This document shows, piece by piece, positions 49,475 through 57,500 of a DNA stretch of 64,000 nucleotides. The notes under the pieces were generated by a model. It was given only the letters and a program-made list of their open reading frames with translations. It made no database searches and had not been told where the DNA came from. The position numbers were made by a program, and so were the translations under genes. The first letter of the stretch is position 1, and the number at the start of each line of letters is the position of its first letter. The stretch covers positions 177,429 through 241,428 of the forward strand of contig NZ_AUBE01000012.1 in the NCBI RefSeq assembly GCF_000429085.1. Direction: 5' to 3'. Source of the stretch: Streptomyces flavidovirens DSM 40150 (lineage in GTDB: Bacteria > Actinomycetota > Actinomycetes > Streptomycetales > Streptomycetaceae).

Positions 49475-51631
49475 TCAGACCCGGTCATCGAAGTTGTAAT
49501 CCTCGAAGGCCCTTTGCCAGCACTGCGTTTGGAAAGCATCCGGGTCGATTTGGCTCAGCCAGTGACGTACATCCGTCTCCGTGTCCTCGACCGACCAGTC
49601 GGAGGCGAACCACCAGTAGTAGAGGCGGACCATGGCGACGAACTGACCGAGGCTGCTGCCGGCCAGCGAGTCGTCAATGCCCGACGAACCGTCCTGCAGC
49701 ACGCTTCCGTCGTGGCCGTCGAGGAGTAGTCGTGCACCCTGCCAGCGGCCGAGAGAGAAGTACGGGGCTTTCCTCCCGGCCAGTTTGCCGACGGGCCCGG
49801 CAACGGGACGCAGGCCTGCGCCCTCCAGCTCGGTGGTGTCGAGTTCGAGGAAGCCTGTGACGCAGGGGATGCCCACTGCGGAAAGGAATGCGCGGGTACC
49901 GGTGTCGGAGATGCCGGGCGGCAGGGAGCTTTGCGGGAACCGTTTGACCGCGGCAGGTCCCCAGACGCTCGTCAGCCAATCGGTCGTCGGGTCCAGGGCC
50001 GCGGCCGGCAGGTCCGCCGGAGCAAGCCGCGTGCCGGTGCCCACCAGGTGCTTGAGGAGGCCGGGCGTGGCTTCCTGCGCGGCACCCTGGTTGATTTCGA
50101 CGGCGCACACCCCGTCGGTGGAGGCCAGAGCGATACGAGAGCCCGAGCGCACGCCTCGACGGATGTATTCCGGCATGCGCGGCATATCCACTTCGCCGTC
50201 AGCGGCTCCGGCAGGTCGCCACCCCCGAGGCCCCTGATCCGCGTGCGTGGTATCTGGCGCGTTCGCGGCCTCGTCAGGTTCGGCCCGGGGCGCGCCCGTG
50301 GCCAGGTCCCAGGTGCCGATGTGGTCGTGGCGGGTGCGGGCCGTGACCAGGTCGCCTGCCGGTGTGTGCACGATCTGGAGCGTCCGGACGACGGGACGCC
50401 TGACCAATGTGTCCGTGCCGAACGCACCGGCACCGACGCCGTCGGCCCAGAGCGTGTGCCAGGGCAGGGCCGCGGGGCCGGCCGCCGACAGGAGCCGACC
50501 GGCCGCAGCTTCCCCCGTCGGCCCGGCGTACATCAGGCTGAGGTGCAACAGCGCCAGCCACTCACCCTGGGACGACGGCTGAACACCGCGGCGCGCCAGG
50601 TAATGGAGGTGGGCGGCGGCACTTCCCTGGGGGATGGGCCGCCCATGGAACGCGGCCTCGAACGCCTCGAGAAGCGACTCGTGGCCGACGCGGACGACCG
50701 CCGCGGTGTCTGCGAGGAATTCCGCGAACCGGCCGGCCGCCGCCGCGTGACCGGCCAGGGCGCGACCGGCGTACCACCGCATCGCCTCGGAGGCGTCCGT
50801 GGCCGACAGCGCGGTGAGTGCTCGCGCGTGACAGGACCTGGCCTCCTCGGCACGTATAACCGTACGCAGTCGCCGGGCCACTGCCTCCTGGCGAAAGGAC
50901 ACGAGAGTAGCGCCCGCCTCGTCGTCCGACCTGCGGAGCCAGTCGCCGGCCGCCGAGTCGCCGAGAAGCGCCTCCAGCCGGCGCTCCGGGATGTTCCGGC
51001 CCAGAGCCGCACAGAGCAGGGACCACACGGGCAGGGGTACGAAGCGGTGTTCGGCCAACGCCAGCGCGTGGAGGGCGAACGGCAGGACCGCTTCCTCCTC
51101 CGGCTCCGGGAAGTCGGGCACGCCACCGAAGCCTCCTTGCAGGGTCAGATGCCGGCCGCCCAGCTCGGCGGCACAGCCCGGTGCATCGTCGACCTCGACC
51201 AGCAAGCGCATCCGCAGCCCGCGCCGATGGTTCTTGACCAGTACTCGTACCACCTGACCGAGCACACGCTCTGGTTCACGCGAAGTGCGCAACCGGCCTG
51301 CCCTCTGTGTGTTCGCGAGAACGACCACGGGGTCGTCGGTGATCTGGCGGGCCACCGCGGCGAAGTTGCCCTTGAAGGTGTCCGTGGCGGCGATGCCGAG
51401 CGCCGTCGTCACGCCCCGGGCCACCTCCTCCGCGGACCTTTCGGCGCAGTCGACGTGGGCCGCGGCCGGATGGCGGGCGACGACCTCGCGCAACAACGCC
51501 GTTCTGCCGCTGCCCGCCCGCCCACCGATCCACAGCCAGGCGCTGGCGTCGCGAGGCCGGTCGATCCATCGCAGCGCACGGTTCATCGCGAGTTCTGCCG
51601 GGACTTCATCCGGGTTCGGGGTGGTACTCAT
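49475..51631 (-). CDS. NTPase fused to SUKH-4 immunity domain
   Basis: A 718-residue cytoplasmic protein. The P-loop I-G-G-R-A-G-S-G-R-T is at residues 35-44, again with Arg instead of Lys. Helical NTPase-associated regions follow to about residue 400. A WD-like segment (H-D-H-I-G-T-W-D-L-A-T-G) lies near 440. Residues ~565-718 resemble SUKH-4: F-L-S-A-V-G-I-P, then Y-F-S-L-G-R-W-Q-G-A-R-L-L-L-D-G-H-D-G, and S-L-G-Q-F-V-A-M-V. SUKH proteins are common immunity factors against nuclease and deaminase toxins. The start is 14 bp after the stop of the deaminase-toxin gene, so it is the likely immunity gene. The SUKH-4 assignment is by pattern only. Confidence 0.75.
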   Translation of the reverse strand: MSTTPNPDEVPAELAMNRALRWIDRPRDASAWLWIGGRAGSGRTALLREVVARHPAAAHVDCAERSAEEVARGVTTALGIAATDTFKGNFAAVARQITDDPVVVLANTQRAGRLRTSREPERVLGQVVRVLVKNHRRGLRMRLLVEVDDAPGCAAELGGRHLTLQGGFGGVPDFPEPEEEAVLPFALHALALAEHRFVPLPVWSLLCAALGRNIPERRLEALLGDSAAGDWLRRSDDEAGATLVSFRQEAVARRLRTVIRAEEARSCHARALTALSATDASEAMRWYAGRALAGHAAAAGRFAEFLADTAAVVRVGHESLLEAFEAAFHGRPIPQGSAAAHLHYLARRGVQPSSQGEWLALLHLSLMYAGPTGEAAAGRLLSAAGPAALPWHTLWADGVGAGAFGTDTLVRRPVVRTLQIVHTPAGDLVTARTRHDHIGTWDLATGAPRAEPDEAANAPDTTHADQGPRGWRPAGAADGEVDMPRMPEYIRRGVRSGSRIALASTDGVCAVEINQGAAQEATPGLLKHLVGTGTRLAPADLPAAALDPTTDWLTSVWGPAAVKRFPQSSLPPGISDTGTRAFLSAVGIPCVTGFLELDTTELEGAGLRPVAGPVGKLAGRKAPYFSLGRWQGARLLLDGHDGSVLQDGSSGIDDSLAGSSLGQFVAMVRLYYWWFASDWSVEDTETDVRHWLSQIDPDAFQTQCWQRAFEDYNFDDRV

Positions 51632-51645
51632 ACGTCAGGTCTTTC

Positions 51646-54600
51646 CTACGCGGGGGGATTGGGCGTCGGCGAGGCGTAAGCCTTGAGAATATCGGAAACC
51701 TTGTTCAAGTGATCCTGGAAATCGGCTTCCATGGCCTGAGCCGCATTGCCGACTCCCTCGCGCGGATCGCTGAACAGTTCCACCTGTTCGCCTTTTCGGT
51801 AGCCCGTGGCGTAGGTCACCCCCATGTTTTGCGGGAGATAGGCGCGAATGTAACCTCCGCAGTCCGCGTGCCCCTTCGACTCGGAAGGATGACCACAGGG
51901 CTCGCGCTCCGTGTACAGGTGCACGGGGGCGAACGGTTCCCGCCCCTCGGCAGCGCGGTCCTCGTTGAGGCGCTCGATCCAGCCGCCCAAGTGCGGTTCG
52001 GAGTGGTCCGGTCGGGGTCCCGCGTGGCTGTACGAACTGTCGGCCACGTAGTGGGTCTGCTTGGTTTCCGGGTCGTATACCTCCATGACTGCGAAATTAC
52101 GTCCAGAGAAATTCGGTTTCATGTCGCTGGTGGCCGCTGCGATGCTGTCGGCCACGCTTTCGCCATAGGCTTCGTCAAGGTGGTGCCGGGTGCGCTGCGC
52201 CGGGCTGGCGGAGTTGCTGTTGGAGCCGTCCACCTCGGAGAAGGGCTTGCCCTTCGCGTGCGCGACGGCGGCTCTTGAATCGTTGTACTTCTCGTTGTCG
52301 TTGCCCGAGAAGTTCGTCTGCCGCAGTTCGTCGCGCTTGCGGTGCGCCTCTCGTTCGGCGTCGTCCCGCCACTCGTAGGCCGAGTGGTCACCCTCGCGCG
52401 CGTGCGGACTGGCGCCCACACCCTGATTCCTGTGGAAGTCGTTGCTCAGACGTGCCAGAACACCTACCGTTGCGGCCTGTTGGCCTCGGCTCAAATCTTT
52501 GAAGCCGGGAATTCGATCCACGAGGTCGTCGCGGCGCCAGGTCGTACCGTCCCTGCTCCCTTGGAGCAGAGCGCGCATCCCGGCGTTCTCGTTGTTCGCG
52601 AAATCTCGCAGGACGTTGTAGACCGGGCCCAGGTCGATCTGCCGGAGATCCCGGTGCTCCCGGAAGTCCCTTTGCGCCTGGTCGCCGATGACACCGTAGT
52701 GCTGGTGCTCCGGGTTCTGCTTCTCCTCGAACGGTGCGGAGCCCAGTCGCTCGGGGTCCTGCCCGGTCGTCTCACCGGTGTTGTCACCGTCGTCGTCCCA
52801 GGAGTCCTGCGTCTCGGGGGGTTCACTTCCGGCGGGTTGGTCCGGCGCTCTGCGCTCGGCGGGCGTGGGAGTCGTGGAGGCTTCCCGCTGTGGCCGCGTA
52901 CTGTCGTCGGTGCGCTGATCGGGCGTGACCGGTTGGCGGTTCGAGTCCAGTGGAATCGCGAAGACGCCGTTGTTTCCGCTGTGGAGCGGGCTGGGGCTGG
53001 TGCGGCCTGTTTGGGCGTCGATGTAGGTGATGTTGCCGTTGTGGTTGACGGCGTTCCAGGCGTGGGCGCGGCCGTTGGCGTCCTGGGTGATGATGACGGC
53101 CTGGGAGCCGTGGCCGCTGTTGCGGAGGGTGTTCTCCAGGCGGTTGTACGCGTCGCGGCCGTTGCCCATGTCGCTGAAGCGGGCGCCCAGCGTGTTTTCT
53201 ATTCGGTCGCGGCCGCCCTTTTCGCCGCGGTCCGAGGGGTTGCCGTCGGCGTCGAGGTCGGGGGTGCGGGCGGCGGCGGCCGTGGGGTTGCCCGCGTAGG
53301 TGTCGACGGTGGAGAGGGCTACGTCGACACAGTTGTTGTTGCGGCCGGGGGTGCTTGGTCCGTCGCCATTGATGTTTTGGACCCAGGGGCCGTCTGCGGG
53401 GTCCGGGGGTCGGGTGGGGTCGCCGTTTTCGTCTCGGGGGATCGAGTTGTCGAGGGCGTTCCGTTCCGCGGGGGTGGGGTCGGTGACGCCGCCGGGGGGT
53501 GTGGTGTTGCGGGTTGCCGAGGCTGGTGTGGGGGTGGGGGGCTTGGTGTTGTTGTCCTGGCCTTGCTGCTGGGTGGGCGGGGTGGTGGTTGGGGTTCGGG
53601 GCGTGGGTTGGGTGGTGTGAGCGTTGGGGGCGGGGGCCACGGTGTGGATGGGTACCGCCGTCACCTGTTGCTGCTGCTGTTGGTTCGGCGTGTTCGGTGT
53701 GTTTGGCGTGTTGGCCAGGCTCGGTTGTGTGTTCTGAGGTGTGTTGGGCTGCGAGCCTGGCTGTTGTGGCCGGTTGCCCCCTGGGGTGGGGCTGGGGGTG
53801 GTGGCTCCAGGCTGGTTTGGTGTGCTCGGGGTGCTCGGGGTGCTGCCGTTCGGCGTTGAGGGCCTGTCGGGTGTACGGCCAGGTGCGGTGGAGTCCGGCG
53901 CGTTCGGGCTCGGCGTCGTTGTTGGAGGGCCGGCGGGCGGTTGTGTGGTCCTGGGCTGGGCCGGCTGCCTCGGGTCCTGGCTCGGAGTGGTTGATTCGGG
54001 GCGGCTCGTGCCGGGCGCGGTCGAGGCCGGGTTCGTGTTCGCGTTCGTGTTGGGCGTACGAGTGTCTGCCGGGCCGGGTGTGTTGGTGCTGGGTGTGGTT
54101 GCCCCTGGGCTGGGGGTTGGGGTGCGGCCGGGGGAGGGGGTGGGGCTGGGGTTGGGGTTGGGCGTGCTGGGGTTCGGGGTGCTGGGGTTTGGGGTGATGG
54201 GGTTGGGGGTGCGACCCGGCGTAGTTCCGGGTGTGGGCTGGTCCGGGTTCGGTGTGCGGCCGTCCGGTGGTCCTGGAGTACGGCCGTCCGTCGGCGGCGT
54301 CGGCGTGCTGCGCGGGGGCGTGGAAGGTGTCGGGTTCGGGGTGGAGACCGGGCTCGGCCCCGTGGGGTTGGGGATGCCTGGGGTGGTGGAGGGGGTCCGG
54401 GGCGGGGCGGCTGTCGGGTTGGGGCTGGTGGGGCTCGTACCGGGCGGGGGGCCGCCTGGGGTGGTGTTCGTGCCGGTACGTGCACCTGCCGCGCCGTCCG
54501 CTGTGGCGGGCGGCGCGGGCGAGGTCGGCATGGAGGAGTTGCCGTCCGGGCGGGGGCCGGTCGGAGGCGAGGGGTCGGTCGTGGTGGGGGTGGGGGCGGC

Positions 54601-56025
54601 GTTGGACTGGGTCGGGACGCTGGCGGCGAGGCTGTCGATCGACGTACTGATCGAGCCGCCGCTACTCGTGGAGGAGGGTGTGCTGCTGGACGCCGGCGTG
54701 GGGGCCGACTGGGGGTTGGGCGCGGTGAGTCCGCCGGTGGAGGAGGAGCCGCCGCGGGTGTCACCGGTGCCGGGCGTGCTGCTGCTGTTGTTGCTGCTGG
54801 TGTCCGGGGAGGGGGCGGGCGAGGGTGGCGTATTGCTGGGCGTGGGGTCGTCGAAGTCCGACAGTGTCGGCCGGGAGGGCGAGTTCGTGGAGGAAGGATT
54901 CTGCCCGGCGTCCGGGGTGCTGGGCGCGGAGTCCGGGGTGCTGCCTGCTGTGTCGGTGCTGGGAAGGCTTCCGAGGTCGGGGGCGCTGAAGGGCGCGGGG
55001 CCGTCGCCGTCGGCGGATATGCCACCGCCGATGTTCGTGTTGCCCGTGTTGGCGTTCGAACGTGAGGTCGTCGACGAGCCCGAGGAGTCGGACGAGTTCG
55101 ACGCATTGGACGCATTGGACGCGTTCGACGGGTTGGACGAGGAGGAGTTCGAGCCGGAGGCGTTCGAGTTCGAGGAGTTGGAACCGTCGGAGGAGCTGGT
55201 GTTCCCCGAATCGCCGTCGCCGTCGCCGCTGTTGTCGCCCGCCGTGGGGTTGGAGCGGTTGTTGTAGGCGTCCATGCTGTTGTTGTAGCCGCTGTCAATG
55301 CCGTCGCGGACGCTACTGCCGGCCTTCTTGCCGAGACCGTCACGCAGTCCCTCCGCGAACGTCTGCGGGGTCTGCTTGAGGGCCTCCCAGCCGCCCTTCG
55401 CCCCCGCCCCGACAGTCTTGCTGAGGTCAAAGCCCTCCTGGGTGCCGAAGCCGACGTTCACGGACTGCGTGACGAGGTCGGTGACCATGGCCTGGACCGC
55501 CGAGACAGCCGGTTCTTTCATCGCCTCGATGATCGCCTGCATCAGCGCGTCTTTGAGTGCGTCGATGATGCGTCGTACGGCGACGCGGGTGACCTGAGTG
55601 GCGGCCATCCCGGCGGCGGCGGAGAGGCCGAAGGTGACGACGGACGCGGCCGCGGCAGCGGCGATCTGGATGGCCAGTGCGAGGAGCTGGACGATGACCG
55701 CGTACTTCGCGAACGTCACCAAATAGGCGGCGGCTTCGAAGGTGTTCGCCAAGATGTACGCGGCTTCGGCGGCGTTGGCGAGGTAGCCGTCCGAGGCGCC
55801 GTCGGAGAACTTCTTGTAATGCGTGGTGAACTTGTCGATGGACTCGCCCGCGTTGTGCGCGATCACCGTCCGGGCGCTGGTATCGGCCCGTAGGCGCAGC
55901 TTCTGCGCGTCGTCACCGAACTTGCGCCACAGCTTGGCGGAGTCCCTGAGCAGGTCCTCATTGGCTGTCGGCCAGTTATAGCCGAGCATCTTCAGGAGCC
56001 ACTCGAGCTCATCCGGCAACATCAT
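51646..56025 (-). CDS. Polymorphic toxin: WXG100-like head, Tox-PL papain-like domain, C-terminal deaminase
   Basis: A 1,459-residue protein. Residues ~1-100 form a WXG100/ESX-like helical hairpin, followed by a hydrophobic segment at ~100-155. A Ser/Asn then Pro/Thr-rich linker spans ~255-870. A Tox-PL papain-like domain follows, with Cys899 (N-N-N-C-V-D), His988 (H-A-W-N) and Asp1003 (Y-I-D-A-Q-T-G). The C-terminal ~130 residues look like a nucleic-acid deaminase with H-S-E at 1341-1343, T-E-R-E-P-C (Cys1377) and Cys1389. The head implies type VII secretion. The papain-like domain may release the tip by self-cleavage, as proposed for other polymorphic toxins. ATG 56025 or the next codon is the start. 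No secretion genes are in the window. Confidence 0.85.
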   Translation of the reverse strand: MMLPDELEWLLKMLGYNWPTANEDLLRDSAKLWRKFGDDAQKLRLRADTSARTVIAHNAGESIDKFTTHYKKFSDGASDGYLANAAEAAYILANTFEAAAYLVTFAKYAVIVQLLALAIQIAAAAAASVVTFGLSAAAGMAATQVTRVAVRRIIDALKDALMQAIIEAMKEPAVSAVQAMVTDLVTQSVNVGFGTQEGFDLSKTVGAGAKGGWEALKQTPQTFAEGLRDGLGKKAGSSVRDGIDSGYNNSMDAYNNRSNPTAGDNSGDGDGDSGNTSSSDGSNSSNSNASGSNSSSSNPSNASNASNASNSSDSSGSSTTSRSNANTGNTNIGGGISADGDGPAPFSAPDLGSLPSTDTAGSTPDSAPSTPDAGQNPSSTNSPSRPTLSDFDDPTPSNTPPSPAPSPDTSSNNSSSTPGTGDTRGGSSSTGGLTAPNPQSAPTPASSSTPSSTSSGGSISTSIDSLAASVPTQSNAAPTPTTTDPSPPTGPRPDGNSSMPTSPAPPATADGAAGARTGTNTTPGGPPPGTSPTSPNPTAAPPRTPSTTPGIPNPTGPSPVSTPNPTPSTPPRSTPTPPTDGRTPGPPDGRTPNPDQPTPGTTPGRTPNPITPNPSTPNPSTPNPNPSPTPSPGRTPTPSPGATTPSTNTPGPADTRTPNTNANTNPASTAPGTSRPESTTPSQDPRQPAQPRTTQPPAGPPTTTPSPNAPDSTAPGRTPDRPSTPNGSTPSTPSTPNQPGATTPSPTPGGNRPQQPGSQPNTPQNTQPSLANTPNTPNTPNQQQQQQVTAVPIHTVAPAPNAHTTQPTPRTPTTTPPTQQQGQDNNTKPPTPTPASATRNTTPPGGVTDPTPAERNALDNSIPRDENGDPTRPPDPADGPWVQNINGDGPSTPGRNNNCVDVALSTVDTYAGNPTAAAARTPDLDADGNPSDRGEKGGRDRIENTLGARFSDMGNGRDAYNRLENTLRNSGHGSQAVIITQDANGRAHAWNAVNHNGNITYIDAQTGRTSPSPLHSGNNGVFAIPLDSNRQPVTPDQRTDDSTRPQREASTTPTPAERRAPDQPAGSEPPETQDSWDDDGDNTGETTGQDPERLGSAPFEEKQNPEHQHYGVIGDQAQRDFREHRDLRQIDLGPVYNVLRDFANNENAGMRALLQGSRDGTTWRRDDLVDRIPGFKDLSRGQQAATVGVLARLSNDFHRNQGVGASPHAREGDHSAYEWRDDAEREAHRKRDELRQTNFSGNDNEKYNDSRAAVAHAKGKPFSEVDGSNSNSASPAQRTRHHLDEAYGESVADSIAAATSDMKPNFSGRNFAVMEVYDPETKQTHYVADSSYSHAGPRPDHSEPHLGGWIERLNEDRAAEGREPFAPVHLYTEREPCGHPSESKGHADCGGYIRAYLPQNMGVTYATGYRKGEQVELFSDPREGVGNAAQAMEADFQDHLNKVSDILKAYASPTPNPPA
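53500..55260 (-). repeat. Low-complexity Pro/Thr/Ser/Asn-rich coding linker
   Basis: About 590 codons in which Pro, Thr, Ser, Asn and Gly dominate, with drifting P-x-P, S-N and P-T-P-x units. It separates the secretion head from the two toxin domains and is probably extended and wall-spanning. It is prone to length variation. Confidence 0.8.
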
Positions 56026-56374
56026 CGCCACAGCGCGCCACACCCCCGACAGGCAACCGCCGCACAACGTCCCCCAACGACAGGGGAATCACACGAAGCA
56101 CAGCCGCGCCCCGAGCTTACTAACCATCACCGGCGTTGCCGCAGACTGCCCCTGTCACAACCCTGCTGCGGAACCTGTAAGGCCGGGCCGCCGGTGAAAA
56201 CCGGGGCATGGGCGGACCGGTCGGCAACACCTGTGCTGCGGGTCTGGCTCTCACCGCGGCCGCCCGTCCAGGGTCTGCCGCCGGGCAGGGGGTGGTTGTC
56301 CGTCAAGCCCTGTTGTCAGTGCCTCCCCATAGTGTGGAGACATCGCTCGGGGTCCTCGGAGAAGGAGCAGAATC
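56026..56374. other. 349-bp divergent intergenic region between toxin and VWA genes
   Basis: No supported gene. It should carry both divergent promoters. The part from 56085 to 56160 is less GC-rich than its surroundings. GGAGAAGGAG at 56358-56367 is the ribosome binding site of the VWA gene. I find no clear palindrome. Confidence 0.5.
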
Positions 56375-57433
56375 ATGTCCGCCAACAAGATCCAGCACAA
56401 GGTGAATCATGTCGCGCTGGTAGTGGACTGTTCGGGTTCCATGCGTCAGCACCAGAGTCAACTCGTCCGCGTAGTGGATGAGTTCGTGGCGGGCTTGAAG
56501 GCCGAGTCGGACAGCCTCGGTCATGAGACCCGGATCAGCCTCTACTCCTTCGACCACAAGGTGGAGAACCTGGTCTGGGACATGGACGTGAAGCATCTGC
56601 CTTCCATGCGCGGTCTGTACAAGGTCAACAATGGCGCTACTGCTCTCATCGAGGCCTCGCTGAAGTCCCTGGACGACCTGGGCCACATCTGGGAGGCGTA
56701 CGGCGAGCACAGCTTCCTCCAGATCGTGGTGACGGACGGCGAGGAGAACGCCTCCGGCGGCGACAGACGGCACGACGGCGACATGGCCATCCTCGGTCCC
56801 TGGCTCGACAAGATCGCGGCGAAGATGGGTGCGCTTCCGGGCCACTGGACTTCCGCGATCCTCGTTCCGAACTCCCTGGCGAAGCGAACCGCCCAGAACT
56901 ACGGCTTCCCGGCCGGAAACATCGCCATCTGGGATGCGGATTCCCAGGAGGGTGTCGAGGAGGCGATCGGCACTGTGCGAGCTGCCGCCACCAGCTTCCT
57001 CCGTGGCCGCGAGCAGGGCGTGCGCGGCACGAAGAACCTCTTCGCGGTCGGCCAGGACATATCGGTCGACGACGTGCGGGCGAACCTCGAACCGGTCCCG
57101 GCCGACAAGTACCGACTCCTGAAGGTCGACACGGAGGTCGAGATCCGACCCTTCGTTGATTCGCATCCGGGCGTGACGTACGAACGCGGGTCCTGTTACT
57201 ACCAGCTGGGCGCCCGGGTTCAGGTTCAGCCCGACAAGGAGGTCATCGTGGTCGAGAAGGACACCGACCGCGCATACACGGGCGACGCGGCACGCAGTCT
57301 TCTGTTCGGCACGGGTATCCAGGGGACCGTTTCCGTGAAGGCCGGGCGTAATCCCAAGTTGGAGGTATACGTGCAGAGTCGTTCGGTGAACAGAAAGCTC
57401 AAGCCGAAGACGCGTCTGCTCATCATGCTCTGA
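56375..57433 (+). CDS. VWA-domain protein
   Basis: A 352-residue cytoplasmic protein. Residues ~12-200 form a von Willebrand A domain with the MIDAS motif D-C-S-G-S (Asp18, Ser20, Ser22), the T-A-L metal-coordinating position in N-N-G-A-T-A-L-I, and the third ligand in V-T-D-G-E-E-N. Residues ~215-352 are a beta-rich domain of unknown type (Y-Y-Q-L-G-A-R-V-Q-V). No signal or membrane segment is seen. Codon use is slightly less GC-extreme than in neighbours. It diverges from the toxin gene, so a shared role is possible but unproven. GGAGAAGGAG precedes ATG 56375. Confidence 0.85.
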   Translation: MSANKIQHKVNHVALVVDCSGSMRQHQSQLVRVVDEFVAGLKAESDSLGHETRISLYSFDHKVENLVWDMDVKHLPSMRGLYKVNNGATALIEASLKSLDDLGHIWEAYGEHSFLQIVVTDGEENASGGDRRHDGDMAILGPWLDKIAAKMGALPGHWTSAILVPNSLAKRTAQNYGFPAGNIAIWDADSQEGVEEAIGTVRAAATSFLRGREQGVRGTKNLFAVGQDISVDDVRANLEPVPADKYRLLKVDTEVEIRPFVDSHPGVTYERGSCYYQLGARVQVQPDKEVIVVEKDTDRAYTGDAARSLLFGTGIQGTVSVKAGRNPKLEVYVQSRSVNRKLKPKTRLLIML

Positions 57434-57500
57434 AATTCACGAGAGGGCGTAGAGCGGGTGGTCCAGGGCCAGTGGCGACGGGTCGGCCAGTACAGCCGGG

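Noticed and set aside
54060..54230. G-rich iteron-like repeats resembling a replication origin or recombination hotspot
   Set aside because: They are the complement of repeated Pro-Thr/Asn-Pro codons of the toxin linker and stay in frame with it.
52342..55267. Two open frames of about 500 codons on the plus strand opposite the toxin gene
   Set aside because: They are Gly/Val-rich mirror images of the Pro/Thr linker codons, have no domain pattern, and the minus-strand frame has clear catalytic motifs.
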